From Tieghemiomyces parasiticus (taxonomy: Eukaryota > Kickxellomycota > Dimargaritomycetes > Dimargaritales > Dimargaritaceae), in contig JANBPT010000669.1 in assembly GCA_027575765.1 (NCBI GenBank), positions 1 through 26,621 on the forward strand: 26,621 nucleotides of DNA, in the 5' to 3' direction. The position numbers and the translations under genes are program-made. Position 1 is the stretch's first letter; every line of letters begins with the position of its first letter. Of the stretch, positions 1 to 12,100 are shown in pieces. Below the pieces are notes generated by a model, which saw nothing but the letters and a program-made list of their open reading frames with translations, searched no databases and had not been told where the DNA came from.

Positions 1-1888
1 CTCTGGGTGGTGGTGAGTTTGCTTTCAAAGTCGGCATCGAAGGGCATTACGGACTCGGGCCGGCCATTCAGCCGCATGTGGCTGACGCGGAAGGCAGCGT
101 AATATGTATCGTGGGTGGTTTCGATAAGGTCGTGAAGGCTGACCGACATGATGAGACGCCGCAGTTCGGCCACGTCGCAGTGCGCGGGATTCTCGACTGC
201 CGACAGTGGTAAAATCAAATACGCATAATCATAAACGGGGAGGGGAGACGGTGAGCTATTGTCTCGGCGATCGTGGTATGGCCCTCCCATATGAAAAGAT
301 TATAGTCTAGGCGGACAGCGCCAAGACACGTAGGATGAACCTCAGGCCCTGATCCGTTAGATGCATGGGCGGCGGCCAACTTACCTTCGACCAGACCCCA
401 TGGGTAGAGCCGGCCCCGGACTGGGCTGTCGTCCGCCCCTCCGGTGTGGAATTGGTCGCTGGCAATGACGGCAAAGGGTTCGCGGCCAGTGAAGGCCTGT
501 ACCTCGGCCGGATCCTCGTCAGCTGGGCCCCGGTATGTCTCGATGGCGTGTCGTTCGAACTCCTGGGCAAGCTAGAGTTGGGGAAATCTCGAGATAGAGG
601 AGAGACATACGCCACAGCGGTCGGGGGATCGATTATTAACGACAGTCCGTGATAGGTTGGCGTAGGGGACTACGAAAAGCCGGGCGTAATTGTTGGTGTG
701 GGGGGGGAGTCGGAGGTTACGGGAGGGGGAAGAGTCTAGAGCAGCGTAAGCAACTTACCTGCAGTTTGGCCTGGTGTCGCTCCTCCGGTGTAAAAATATC
801 GGCCTTGGCAAGCAGGGGCACGACGTTGGCCTTGGCGGAGAGGGCCTGTAGGTTTCTCCGGTCAAAGGGCGTCAGCCGGCCCCGCGTGCCGCTTTGCAGC
901 AGATAAAAAATGAGGTGGACCCGCGTATCGGGGAGGACGGCTGGGCGGCGTGGGGCGTGTTCGGTCACCATGTACTGGTGGTACTGGGTGTCAAGGTAGT
1001 CAGTGATGAGGACCAGATCGTCGGTCCGGTGTAAGCCGACCGTGTCGAGTGCAGTCAGGTGAAGGTTGACGCCATCTTCCTCCAGCTGCGCCGGGTACGG
1101 CGTCACGCGGACGTCGTCCAGGTCATCGGTGTCCTCGCGACCAGCGACGAGGTCGGACTGAAAGAAGGAGTTGATTAGCGTGGACTTGCCCAGGCCCGCA
1201 GCACCTGCATCGTAAGGGTGAAAAGGTGAAGGTGCAGCAACCGTCCAGGAGTAAGCAACATTCCCTAGGGGGCTCCGAGGTGGCAAGTCTGGTAGGCGGT
1301 AGGACCCCTCCTCAGACGGAGCACAGTCCACCACGTCATCTCGACTCGGCTGGGACGACACAATCAGTCCTAGGGACGCTGTTCCAATCCCCCAGGGCTG
1401 TCGAGGTCAAGGTCCGGCCTTCGACAGGTTAGCCGTGGCGGCACAAGCCCCTTTCCGCACCAAGCCAAGTATTCCACTGGGAGGGGCCTTGCGAGCAGAT
1501 GTACGGGTCACGTAGCGTCCTCCACACTTCGTTCCCCTCCCGTGGGCCGCTGAACTTACCCACAACCATCACATTGAGCGTGATGGGGCGTCGATGAATT
1601 CGCTCGAGGGTGGCCGCTTCCAGATAGCTGATGCCGAGGGCGGGGTCCGGATGCAGCGTCACCGATACTTCCTCGGTCTTCCAGAACTTGACTTCCGGAC
1701 GGTGTCGGCTACATGGTGGTGGGTGGAGAGAGAGAGAGGGCCGGCCGGCCAGTAGGGGACGTGCGTTAAGGTATGGTAACTTGTTGGCTATGGAGGGGTA
1801 TGCAAACACCCGTGTGGCCGCCAGGTGGACGCAGGGGAGGGGGCTGACGTGGACGCCGCGTTGGGGGCTTACCTGTTTTGTAGGGCAT
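1..1888 (-). CDS. Septin family GTPase, divergent, five-exon model, 3' end beyond the window
   Basis: Filament-forming septin GTPase of the cell cortex and division site. Exons read on the minus strand: 1888-1873 (tentative start, ATG at 1888), about 1691 (or 1708)-1560, 1204-759, 571-385 and 196-1 (runs off the edge). Joins keep frame: NVMVVG + AAGLGKSTLINSFF rebuilds the P-loop GxxGxGKS across the 1560/1204 junction; AKLQ joins LAQEFERH; YPWGLVE joins VENPAHCD, the septin G5 and septin-unique element. G4 is AKAD. G3 is DTVGL, where septins usually have DTPGFGD, and the segment after RVH is unusual (FYLLQSGTRGRLTPFD). The C-terminal part (HDLIETTHDTYYAAFR) matches the septin-unique region; any coiled coil lies outside the window. 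The first exon is the weak part: the frame is also open without a splice up to an ATG at 1968, and the acceptor near 1692 is AAG. Family assignment is firm; the paralogue (Cdc3/10/11/12 type) is not decided. It is divergent to the hydrolase gene. Confidence 0.85.
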
Positions 1889-2590
1889 ATTCCTGGAGGC
1901 AATGAAGGGAGAATGACCACCAACGGATGGCACACACCAAAGTAGGGGGGAAGGTACAGATAGTTCACCGTCCATTAATTAGCGGTTGTTCATACACGCC
2001 TGCCCACTTTTACTTGGCCCACAGTGGCATCCATGACGGCCCTAGGATAACTGTCCCGTCACGCTGCGTCCAGTAAAGGGGGGGGGTTATATGGGGCTTT
2101 ATATCGCTTAGAGGCGAGCCAGCACGGGTAGCAAGCTTACGAGGGGCATGACGGCGGGGGATGAGACGGGTAGATACTAGGTAGGGGATGAGGACTAGGT
2201 TGAATGGAGGATGACCCGGGAGATGCGGTGGCGAATGGCGCAGAAGGAGGATGGGCGGACCACAAACGTGGCGTGGCAATACACTCGATGAGTATTTTTG
2301 TTCGGAGCTTTCCGAGTGAGGGGGGCATATGTGCTCACTTGGAGATTTCGAGCCCCATACCAATAGGCATTAGCACCGCTTCGCCTGGCCTCCGCCCTTT
2401 CGTGTGTGTTGTATTCAACGGGGGATACTGCCGTGCTCCCTACAGCATACACGTTGGAGACTTGGTCGGGTCGATTTACCCCAGGGCCTCGCCCGCCACC
2501 GCCAAGTCCACCTCCGTTACCTCTCTTATCAATGCCCCGCCGCTGGTATACTCTATTCTCCTTTCGCCATTTGGCTGGATCCGTTACCTC
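1889..2590. promoter_or_regulatory. Divergent intergenic region between the septin and the hydrolase
   Basis: About 700 bases between the two divergent start codons. It holds a run of nine G at 2078-2086 and no ORF with recognisable content. It must contain both promoters, but I see no convincing TATA box or known factor site. If the septin starts at 1968 rather than 1888, the region is slightly shorter. Confidence 0.4.
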
Positions 2591-3634
2591 ATGCTATTAC
2601 GTACCCCACATTGGCCCGTCCGTGCCCTACGCCTTGGCCCTCCGTCGGTCGGGCGGACCTACACCACTGCTCCGACGCCGGTGAAGTTGGCCTTCCAGCG
2701 TACGAGCTCTTCAACGCCCGTAGCGGCGCGGTCACCCCCGCTCGTGATCCTCCACGGTCTCTTTGGCTCAAAGCAAAACTGGCAGTCGCTGGCCCGCGCA
2801 CTGAGTCGCGACCTGGCGACCCCCGTCTACTCGGTAGACCTGCGCAACCACGGTGATAGTCCTCATGCGCCCGACATGACCTACGAGGCCATGGCCGCCG
2901 ACGTGGCCCGCTTCATCGAGCGCGAAGCCGGGGCCCCCGCCGCGATGGTGGGTCACTCTATGGGCGGCAAGGTAGCTATGACTCTGGCCCTCACTCGCCC
3001 GGACCTCCTCACGCGGCTGTGTGTGGTGGACATGGCTCCGCTCGCCGTGCCCCTCTCGGCCACCTTCCGGACCTATCTCGAAGGTATGCGTCATGTCGAC
3101 GCGCTGGCCCTGGACCGCCAGAGCCGTGCTGATCAAGCCCTACAGCCCTACGTGCCGGAGGTCGACGTGCGCCAATTCCTACTCACAAACTATAAGCGCA
3201 CGGATGACCGTCAGTACCGTTTCCGACTCCCGCTCGACATCCTGACCCAAGCTTTACCTGACCTCTCCCACTTCGACGCCAGTAACTCTCCCGGCAGCCC
3301 ATTCGTCAAGCCCACCCTCTTCCTCGCCGGATCACGATCCGACTACGTGCCCTCCAGCGCCCTGCCAACCATTCGCCGTCTCTTTCCTCGGGCCGAAGTG
3401 AAATACCTGGATGCCGGTCACTGGGGTAGGTCTTACGGTCGGAATACCTAACCACTTAGAGTTACTTTTGCTTGGCCCGCTTTATTTTGCTGGTCAAATT
3501 TCTAACCCCACTCTGGCCGAACCTACATACCATCCGTCTCTCTTTCCCCTACACTTTACACCGTGACCCCTCCAGTGCACGCCGAACGGCCCGCCGAGTT
3601 CATCCGAGAAACGACCAAGTTCTTGTCCGACTGA
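2591..3634 (+). CDS. Mitochondrial alpha/beta hydrolase, ABHD11 / Imo32 type
   Basis: Two exons, 2591-3425 and 3576-3634, giving 297 residues. The intron (GTAGGT ... CCAG) splits a Val codon; splicing turns GHWG plus stop into GHWVHAERPAEFI, the conserved end of the family, and places the TGA at 3632-3634. The N-terminus (MLLRTPHWPVRALRLG) is arginine-rich without acidic residues, consistent with a mitochondrial targeting peptide. Alpha/beta-hydrolase landmarks: oxyanion motif HGLFGS at residue 55, VDLRNHGDSPH after it, nucleophile elbow GHSMGG with Ser123, acid Asp251 in GSRSDYVP, and His277 in DAGHW. In animals ABHD11 is linked to the lipoylated 2-oxoglutarate dehydrogenase complex; that role is known for the family, not shown here. 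The frame is open upstream of 2591 but reads unlike a protein, so the first Met before the presequence was chosen. Third positions are GC-rich, like the other real genes in the window. Confidence 0.92.
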
Positions 3635-6600
3635 GGGATGCGGAATGGCGATACCATCAACGGTGAGTTGACCGACTCTCCCCCACCTCCCCTTCCGCAG
3701 CTTCACCCAAACCGTCCAAATTTACGTCACGGCTTGGCACCCTTTCTAGCGGCCACCACGTCGACCTGACTCCCTTTTCGTCCTTAACTTCTCTATGAAG
3801 ACATATACTGTGATATTGCTGTTGGGACCGGTCCTACTTCTTTCAGTATTCAGGCTTCATCCGAATGGCTCAAGCATACCCTAGAGCATCCCACTCTGTA
3901 GCATCTGACACTCCACGCCGGTCGCCCAAACCTGCATTCTGTCGTGGCTCCAGTCATCCTGTCCCCCAGTTGGGTCGCGGGAAGAGCCGTTAAAGCTGGG
4001 CGCAATGTCGGCCTAGCAGTTATCGCTTTGGTTCACAAGGCTGCCCACGGCACCCGACTCCTGTGTGAATACGTGATTGGAGGAGACGCATGCTGGCCAT
4101 GTGCCGTTGTGTCTCCCGTCTTCTCCCTAACAATTTACAATAGATTATCTTACCCTTGCGCCCGGCAAAAGCTGGCCAGACCTATTATCCATGGCCCTGA
4201 GCTCAAAATGTACATACGCTACAATAGATTACCAACGCTTTGCTTCCGACTGGCTAACCCTCCCCTGTGGTTATCTGTTTCCCGTTTGCGTGTTTCCCTA
4301 CGGAGATTACGAGGGCTTTACTATTTATCCATCCTCCCGCTTCCTAACTGGTCGTTCGCTCAATATGGAGGCATCTCTAAAGGTGTGCATTTACATCCTA
4401 AAGAATACACGGAGCCGCCAGACTACTGTATTTTGCCGCGATGTTCGCATAGCAGCAGATTTATTTTTGCGTTTGCTAAGTAGAATTTTGGGCTACCCAC
4501 TCGCCAACTGTGCGTTTTGGGTGACGCGTTGTTTGCACCGGGCTGTGTCCAGCCAGAATGCGTCGTCGCATTTTGCGCCAGAACGAGTGGATCCTGCGTT
4601 GCGCCTGTTGATGTCGCTGACGCCAGATCCTCGAGCTGCACCGACAGTGCCAGGTAGACGCTACTTGCCATACCAGCCGAGGTCAATGCCATTGATGGCT
4701 GGGCTGAAACCTGATCGGGGATATTATCCACCACCATTGATGACTATTGTGGTCGGAATAATCGCCAACTTATTATTGCAGTCTTAACAGCGACCTCTTA
4801 ACTGGATTCGGAACGATCACGCTAAGCCGAGTCCATCGAAGTTGCCTGCACCGTTTGATGCATTATCCTACGATGAGTCGTTCTTGGGAGAGCATGCTTC
4901 AATGTCCTCTCGTCTCCTTTATGCTGTGTTTTTTCCCTTATAATTTTCCTATGATGTATTCATCACTGCTGCCACTTCGCATCCACTGTTGGAAGTTAAG
5001 GCCGGAATGGATATATAGTATCTGTCCGCCGGCCGCCTCAATAAACGAGAGACTGCCCTATAACCCTCTACTTTTATATCGTATTCTCAACCCCCGTGTA
5101 TTTACCACACCACCATCCTCTTGAGCCCCTGGGCCAATGGTGAGATTCCGGAATGGTTACAGTGTACAACGTCTCAGGATGGTGGTGGTCTGGTGCCTGC
5201 CAAGGCTGCAAAGTGCAAGGCCACTACTACTGCTGACCAGAAGCCGCGGGTGAAGTGCCAAGCACTAAGGTTGTTCCCCACCAGGTCCATGAAGAACTTT
5301 TCAGCTCTGTTATCGCAGGGCTAAGATATGCCAAAAGCAAAGGTACTCGGGCCACTCTCCATTCAATGTAATGGAGGGGAGGCACCCTAAAGGTGAGCCG
5401 GCTGGGCAGAGAAGCCTCATCTAAGAAATGGATGGAATAACTGCAGCCTGCTGTGGGACAGCGTACTAGTAGGTTCGACCTTTGGCCATTCTGCTAACAT
5501 TTCTCACGTTGCCGTAGGTTCATCGACGCAAATGCAAACGGCTCGGCTCGTTACACGCAAAATCTGCCTCCATCGAAGCGCAAATTGACGGGACACACGC
5601 CGCAAATACTACGCACTAGTGGCGTGCTATCCATTATTGCATGACGCAAACTCGTTGACAAATAATAGCATAATGATGCTAGCTATTATATGCTCCTGCG
5701 GGGTATGTAATGCGAACGATCATAAGTCCGCTGCCCTTCGGATTCTTACGAATAATGGTCTAATCCCGGGTGATAAGGGTGTGGTCGCCTAAACCAACGG
5801 CCAGAGGATGTACCACCAGGCGCACCTATAGCGCCATTGTCCAATGAACCAGTAACGACCGCCCTCGCCTCCATTTCATATCCGGTTACCACCTGTATTA
5901 TCGCACATGGGGGCTTATACCTGGACAATGGGAACCCCTTAACTACTCTCCGTACATTTGTTATGCTTGCTAAACCGGCACAGACAGCCCGCACAATGCC
6001 GACCAATCCTTATCCAGCAGCTCTCACCAAACAGCTACCCTCTCTTTACGCTTGCAGTGATGCCAGACTTATAAGAACTACGCACAAAACCAAGTCCTCG
6101 CGCAATGTGTAAGGCACCAGCGGTCAGTATCGATAAGCGTCATCCGTGGGGATAATGGGGAGGGGCCCCACCACTTTCGTACCCGCAACGTACACTCCCT
6201 TACCAATGGCCAAGTAGTGAACCAAGGATCAGCAACCACCTGTACGAGTATAGGGAGGGCTCTTGCCCTCGATCATCTTAACTCTCGCTCTTGTCACATA
6301 CGGATTCGTTACGGCACCCATTTTCTCCTGGGTGGAGGCCCATCTTCTTGTTACTTCATACTCCCTCCATATTCAATTTTCCACCCACCCATATTCAGAT
6401 AAACGCTCATATTTAACACACAACAGTACCCACCTTCACAGTCACACTATTGGACCCTTGCCCGCAACTGCCACAAAGGGAAAAATAGATATCGTAAACA
6501 ACAGCTGAGTCCTGCGTTTGAAATCGGAACTCAGTATAATTTATTTTGCCTGTCAAGGATCGGGGTTACATTCCAATCCCCCCTTACGGGGAAGATCACT

Positions 6601-8250
6601 CGTACCGATGGAATTCTCCCTAGCTTCCCAAGCACCTACCTCGTATATGTGTCGTTAGTTACTTATCGCCTTTAACTCACGCTGGTCTGCGAGGGAAATT
6701 CCAGACATATACAGCACATCTAAGTTACACTCACTAGTCGACTTGGAATGAAAGCGGAAGTCGAATGGTCGGGAATGATTTCGTGGAAGAGGAGATCGGG
6801 GTAGCCCACTAGCTACTACGGCCAGACCCTAGATCCAATGGGCCAATGTAGTAGCGACATAGGCCGGCCCGTTTATATAAGAGGATGAGCGAGCAATACC
6901 CGCCAGTTGATACAATCTCACCTCACCCGCCTGGTGAACGTGGGACACTAGCAGCAGCCACAGCACTGAAGACTCCGACTAAACTGATCATCAGATGAAG
7001 GGCCGGTTCCTACCCCAGCGTTAGTTGGCCTCGAATGGCTTGCGTTACAATGCCTACGGACGTTAGACTAGGGTATAGTATCTGCATCAGCAGCAGGGAG
7101 CTTCACCGAAGATGGGCGGTGTGAGGTCCACGACCAGATCTAGGCGTTTTCGTAGTGGAAGGTCCGCTTTGCGACCAGCCACAGTCGACCATCGGTGGGG
7201 ACTTTATGCAGCCTATGACCCAGTTACCGCTGAGATGTCTGATATTGCGCTGTAAACATGTCATTGGGAAAAATAAAAGAACCTCTACGGGCCGACTCGA
7301 TTAGAAATCACGGGTATTAGGGCGGCGAGATGACCAATGGGCGTCCCTCGAATGGCCATGGGAAGAACCTGGGCCCTAGGGGTCACCATTTGATTGACAG
7401 GGTCAGGTCACTTTGTTGCTGAAACCAGGAACTTCCAAACCCGGTTATATTGCGTGGATTGGTCAATCGACACGTCGCCGAACCTCGTTTGGGTGGGGTC
7501 AATGGTATGGCTGCCCAGGGCTCATGATCAGTCCCCTCCCGCGGCCACTGAGTACGTCTGTGAAGCATTGGGTGAGGACGAGATGAGAGGGAGGGGGCAG
7601 TAGGCCCGACCCATTCGCAATGGACCATGATAACGGGTCCTGGCCCAGGTGCGAGACAATCAACAGCACGCATGACTGGCTAAGGCTGGACACGATGTTC
7701 AGGCCTCGACCCCCTGGCCCAAAACTCGGATGAGAGATCTGGTTAGCTGCTTCAGAGACGCGACTGATCGCATCCAAGGGTGTGGCCGTCACAAATGGCA
7801 AGGCTATGGTCCCTCCCGTCGATAATTGTATATGCTTTTTATAAATTCAATCGTGATTTGTGGACAATTTTTCTGTAATTGGGATTGAACACATAGGTGA
7901 ACGGAAAGTGGTACATATTATGCAACAGTTGGGAAGGGCCCACCACAATGGTAGCATGGCGGAAGTTCAGGGACGAGGAGCTGGCTACTCAAACGGGCCC
8001 AGGTGGTCTAATAGAGAAGAGGAAGGGCTAACGACGGCCAGCATCGATTGTAAATAATGGTCATCAGGTACCGAATGAAAGGGGCCGGGTAATGATGGTT
8101 ATGGACAGTCCAGTATATTGCTAGAAGGTATACTGAAAAAGATGAAGTGTGTATGTAAAGAAGGGAAAGGGTTATGTTGGGGCGGGCAATTACAAAATGG
8201 GGAAGAGCAGTGGGAGAGGCGGCCAACGTTACTCATGAAGGAAAGGCGGT
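3635..8250. other. Gene-poor block of 4.6 kb between the hydrolase and tafazzin
   Basis: No gene recognised. The longest open frames (plus 3944-4483, 179 codons; plus 4191-4787, 198 codons; minus 4423-4737, 104 codons) overlap one another, lack the GC-rich third positions of the real genes, and show no family motif. Base composition is visibly more AT-rich than in the exons. A TATATAAG element lies at 6874-6881 on the plus strand with no ORF after it. A 65-codon frame at 7860-8057 (plus) is unrecognised. I saw no tRNA, rRNA, LTR or transposase signature. Decayed genes or a noncoding RNA cannot be excluded by eye. Confidence 0.5.
6874..6881 (+). promoter_or_regulatory. Isolated TATA-box-like element
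   Basis: TATATAAG matches the TATA consensus exactly, but no coding frame follows within several hundred bases. It could drive a noncoding transcript or be chance in a relatively AT-rich block. Confidence 0.15.
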
Positions 8251-9183
8251 TTAGGCGGCCGCTGGGATGGGGGCGAGGCCGGTAATGTGCTGCTTGCCGA
8301 GGAGGTCGATGGCGTTCTTGATGACCCGGGCGATACGTGCCCGGGTATCGGCCGTCGACCAGCCCTCCTCAGCAGCCTGTCGGAGTAGCGGCGCAAAGTC
8401 CAAAGGTTCACCAACCGCGATGGTGATCTGTTGGCCAGGTACTGGAAGGGGCACGCGGCGGTTAAGCGGGAGCACTTTATCCATGCCCGCGTGCCAGATG
8501 GGTACGACGAGCGGCGTGGTCCTGGCCTCCATCACCAGGCGCGCCACGCCCCACCGGAAGTAGCCCATACAGGAGGTCTGGTACACCTTACCCTCAGGAA
8601 AGATGTGGACCCACTTATTGTGGTTGAGGCGGTCAATGGCATTGTCTATAAAGGGCTGTCGCACCCCACCGCCCCGTACAACCGGAATGGTTTGGCACAG
8701 GCTGAGGAGCGCGGTGGAGATTGGATTGGTGAAGAGGATGTCCTTGGCGGCTATACACCACCGTACGCTCTGGCGGTTCAGACTGTAGTGCAGGGGTACG
8801 AAGCCCCATAGAAGGGGATCATCCACGGCTGAGATGTGATTAGCCACTGTCAGTAGAGGGCGCGGACAGGTCTCCCGATCGTGCAGCAGGTCAGTGAGAT
8901 GGGCGGCGCCGAACACTTTGGTGTGCGCAAAGAAGCGGAGAAAGGCCTTCGTGACCAGAGCGGTGACGATAATGCACAGGAAGCTGGCGGTGCGACGGAT
9001 CAGACCAATACAGCCAGGCGTTGTCTCCGGGTCGACTTGGATGTAATCGCGGCGGAGGCGGTGGGCCATCTGGCGGTCGGCTTCATTGATGCGTACCTTG
9101 GGAGTCCGTGGAGGATTGCCGGCGGGCGGTTTGCGGTACTGGACCTTGGTGCAGGGTAGTGGCCCGCAGTGGTACGACAGCAT
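8251..9183 (-). CDS. TAZ1: Tafazzin-type phospholipid-lysophospholipid transacylase
   Basis: Single exon of 310 residues. Tafazzin remodels acyl chains of cardiolipin at the mitochondrial membranes. The acyltransferase motifs are in order: ANHISAVDD with the HX4D pair His116/Asp121, the tafazzin form NHxSxxDD; a basic VVRGGGVRQ near 168-176; FPEGK at 195-199; and VPIWHAGMD further on. A hydrophobic stretch at about residues 65-85 (SFLCIIVTALVTKAF) fits the N-terminal membrane-associated helix. Length is normal for a fungal or animal tafazzin. No internal intron is needed, unlike most neighbours. The start at 9183 leaves a proline-rich lead of about 30 residues before the conserved RQMAHRLRRDY region, so a later start is unlikely but an upstream exon cannot be ruled out. 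The gene stands alone between two long gene-poor stretches. Confidence 0.93.
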   Translation of the reverse strand: MLSYHCGPLPCTKVQYRKPPAGNPPRTPKVRINEADRQMAHRLRRDYIQVDPETTPGCIGLIRRTASFLCIIVTALVTKAFLRFFAHTKVFGAAHLTDLLHDRETCPRPLLTVANHISAVDDPLLWGFVPLHYSLNRQSVRWCIAAKDILFTNPISTALLSLCQTIPVVRGGGVRQPFIDNAIDRLNHNKWVHIFPEGKVYQTSCMGYFRWGVARLVMEARTTPLVVPIWHAGMDKVLPLNRRVPLPVPGQQITIAVGEPLDFAPLLRQAAEEGWSTADTRARIARVIKNAIDLLGKQHITGLAPIPAAA

Positions 9184-12100
9184 CGTAGTATCCAGGGATT
9201 AAGAAGGCAGCGTGGAGGGATGGGGCAATCAATACTGGCAGGAGTGCAGTATTTGGTGGTCAAGAATAGTTAGGTCTCCAGTGGAGTATTAGAGAACAGG
9301 GGAAGCGGGCGGACAGCAAACAGTGAAGGCTGCGCAGGGACCGGAAATATCAGAGTTCAAAGGGGATGGGTGATGAAGAGGTGGTTGGTACAAATAGCAT
9401 TAGATTATAGGAGGGAGGGGGGCTAGTTTGGTGAGGTGATTTTGGTTCGACTTGGAAGGGGAGGGCGACGGGTGGGCTTTAAATACCAGCTATGACATAG
9501 AAAATATCGTGAGGATGGAACCCCAGCCTGGCTTTACGCACAGAGCACGAGGGGTGGAAGGTCAAGTACGAAGGAGGGAGGGGGTGGCAAACTCATTGGT
9601 TATGTCCACAGGAAACGAGTAAATAGCAAAAAGGGGGTGTCCAGTAGAGAAGGTGTGGGGGATGGGAATGGTCAGCCATCTGCCATGGGTCCCGTCGACC
9701 GGGAACGTGAGTGGGAGGGACATGGCCGTCTTGGGCAACCAGCCCTTCCCCTACCACCCTCTTCCGCCTCGAATCTCGGGCGACCAGCTTTGGCGTGCTC
9801 GGCTAGGGGCGGACGAACCATAGAGAAAAAGTATTGAGGGCGGCGCCGCTTACATGTCAAATGTTGCACTGCTGCAGGTTCACGAGGCCGAGCCTGCCAA
9901 CCCAGTTACGACCCGTCTATGACCCACCCTCCCGTCTTTCTTTCTGGGCAATGGACACCATACCGTCCATCTCGTAAATAGTGGCGAGGTAGTGTGAAAA
10001 TTGGTCAAGGGGACATCCCGGTAAGGACGATCCCTAGCCGTATAGGCAGGGGGAGAACAGGGTAGGCGACCCGAGGAAGTGGTGCTGGTAGCCATCCAAT
10101 ATCGATAACCATCTAGTCACCCTCCCCCCCTCAATCATCAGTATGTACCCTATTACCGAAGGAGGAGGGGGGGGGGTCCCCATTCCTCAGAGGTATGTAA
10201 AGACAGCGAGGATCGCAACCGCCGTCCCTAGCCTGGGCTGGTGAGAGCGCATAGAAATGGGTATATCTGGTTAAGCCGCTGTAAGGCATCAATCGCCCGG
10301 GCGACCAGCCAGTCACAATTTGAACGACTTTCTCCCCTGTACAACGTCACGCCGGCAAGGGCCAGCTAGAACCACCGAGCTCTGGGAACTCGTCAGTTGG
10401 CCAGTGACAGTGGGTGGAATGGGGGATTGAGGATGGGACAAGTGGAAGATATAGCTTCGCCACAACCAGCAAGCCAGACTCTGGACACCTTGAGGCCTAC
10501 GAAGGCCCGATGACGCGTTGTCCGAAGGAGGGGGTCCATCCTAGCCCACTATACGTCAGTGCACAGTTTCCTCCAACTCCGACATGACCACCCATGGACC
10601 TGTTTAACGAACGGTCGAGAGTTCAGCATCACTTCGTAGTCAGAGACCCATGACGTGAGCCAAGTAATCTAATTATTGAGGGTTGGCCTCCAAGTCTATA
10701 ATAAGGATAAACTTAGGAGATGCGGGCCGAATGGGTTGTACATGTTTAGGAAAGGAGGCGCGGGCAGTGTGAGAATTTTCCGTGGGGGGGCCTTAACTCC
10801 AATAAAACCACACCTGGACTGCCTGTTTCCCTCCATATGAAACGTGCCTTCACCCATGCTTGTTCACGCAGAAACAATTACAACTTCTCACTACGCTCTA
10901 TAAGCCAACCACGGCTTCCCTACAGACCGTGCACGATTCAACATCGGCCTGCACCCCGTTGGGTTCGGGTAAAATATCCGGGATACGTATTAGGAGAACA
11001 ACCCGGTACCATCCGGATTCCCTCGTCCGACAGAACAGGCAAGGTTAGGGTACCTGTACCACCGTCGACATGGAACGTGGTCAGCCCGGATTGCTGTGCC
11101 GTCCTACCCACCGGCGACGAGGCCCCAGAGCGGGGCCAATTTCCCCGCCTACAAATGTACACAGTCGGCAGCTCATCCAAACGAACACTCGACCGACATG
11201 TCAACCCGGATTACCGATTGATACATTTACGTTAGAGCGTAGCGTGGATTGAGTCGCGTCCTTCACTCCAGGGCCAACCGCAAACTAAGCCTAGGCTCAA
11301 AAAATAGATTGGTGGTGACCCGGCCGTGGCCCATCCTTTATCCCTGTTCCTAAATGAGAAGGCCAAGTATCATCAACCCGTCCTCAACTCGCTCTCAATC
11401 CAAAGGGGTGTTAATAGACCGAACAAGATCGTGTTCTCTACCGCTCGGGCGATTGGTGACCAGGTATCACGACCAACCCTGGCTCGCACCCTCCAGTCTC
11501 TTCAGGCCCGCCGAGTTGACAGGCTAGATGGTGCTTAGCGAGTAGACGGTACTCTGGGGAAACCCCCCCCCCCTCTCTCCTGCCACGTCCGTCTCCACCA
11601 GTATAACTTTCAATTTAGTGTCGTTGGCAAAGTAGCCAGATCTTTGGCATCACCTGGAGGGTAGTAATTCAATCGATGGCAGCATGGGGCTACGTCCCCT
11701 CATCGTAGTTTAATACGGCCCGGTGGTCCCGATCGGTTAGCTCAATGGAAACCTCCTATCCAAGCGATCAGCACCCGCCAGAATAGATCGAAATAGATAT
11801 AAACCTTCGCGATAGAGCATATCCCCCGGGTACGCGTTGGGATACCATAAGGTTATCTCTTATGAAAAATAATTCGCCCGCGTTCAGATCCGAGCCCTTC
11901 GCGGGCACGTTGATTCGCGAATCTGCTATACGTGCGGCGCGACTCCCCTGGTTACTGTGGCTACAAAGGGCTCGCAAGCGATGGCGGGAGGGAGTGCCCT
12001 TTAGTTGCTCATCAATGACTTGGGTGGGAGTAGAAAGAGGGTGCGCCCCCCCCACCCATCTCTCATAGTATCTATCTAATCGTATTTCTCCTTGCAAGGG

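Noticed and set aside
548..566. B-box-like GTTCGAACTCC.
   Set aside because: It lies inside the conserved septin exon and is explained by the codons for EFERH; no A box or cloverleaf around it.
4191..4787. A 198-codon plus-strand frame.
   Set aside because: It overlaps long frames on both strands, lacks GC-rich third positions, has no motif, and contains no clear Kozak or splice context; treated as chance.
7870..7900. Reverse-strand GTGTTCAATCCC resembling a T-arm.
   Set aside because: The flanking bases cannot form the T stem and no acceptor stem was found.
8431..9159. Long plus-strand frames opposite tafazzin.
   Set aside because: They are antisense shadows of a GC3-rich gene; all conserved motifs are on the minus strand.
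11735..11800. A-box-like GGTTAGCTCAATGG, suggesting a tRNA gene.
   Set aside because: No D-stem partner GAGC follows, the acceptor stem does not pair, and the only B-box-like site downstream (GATCGAAAT) is weak.
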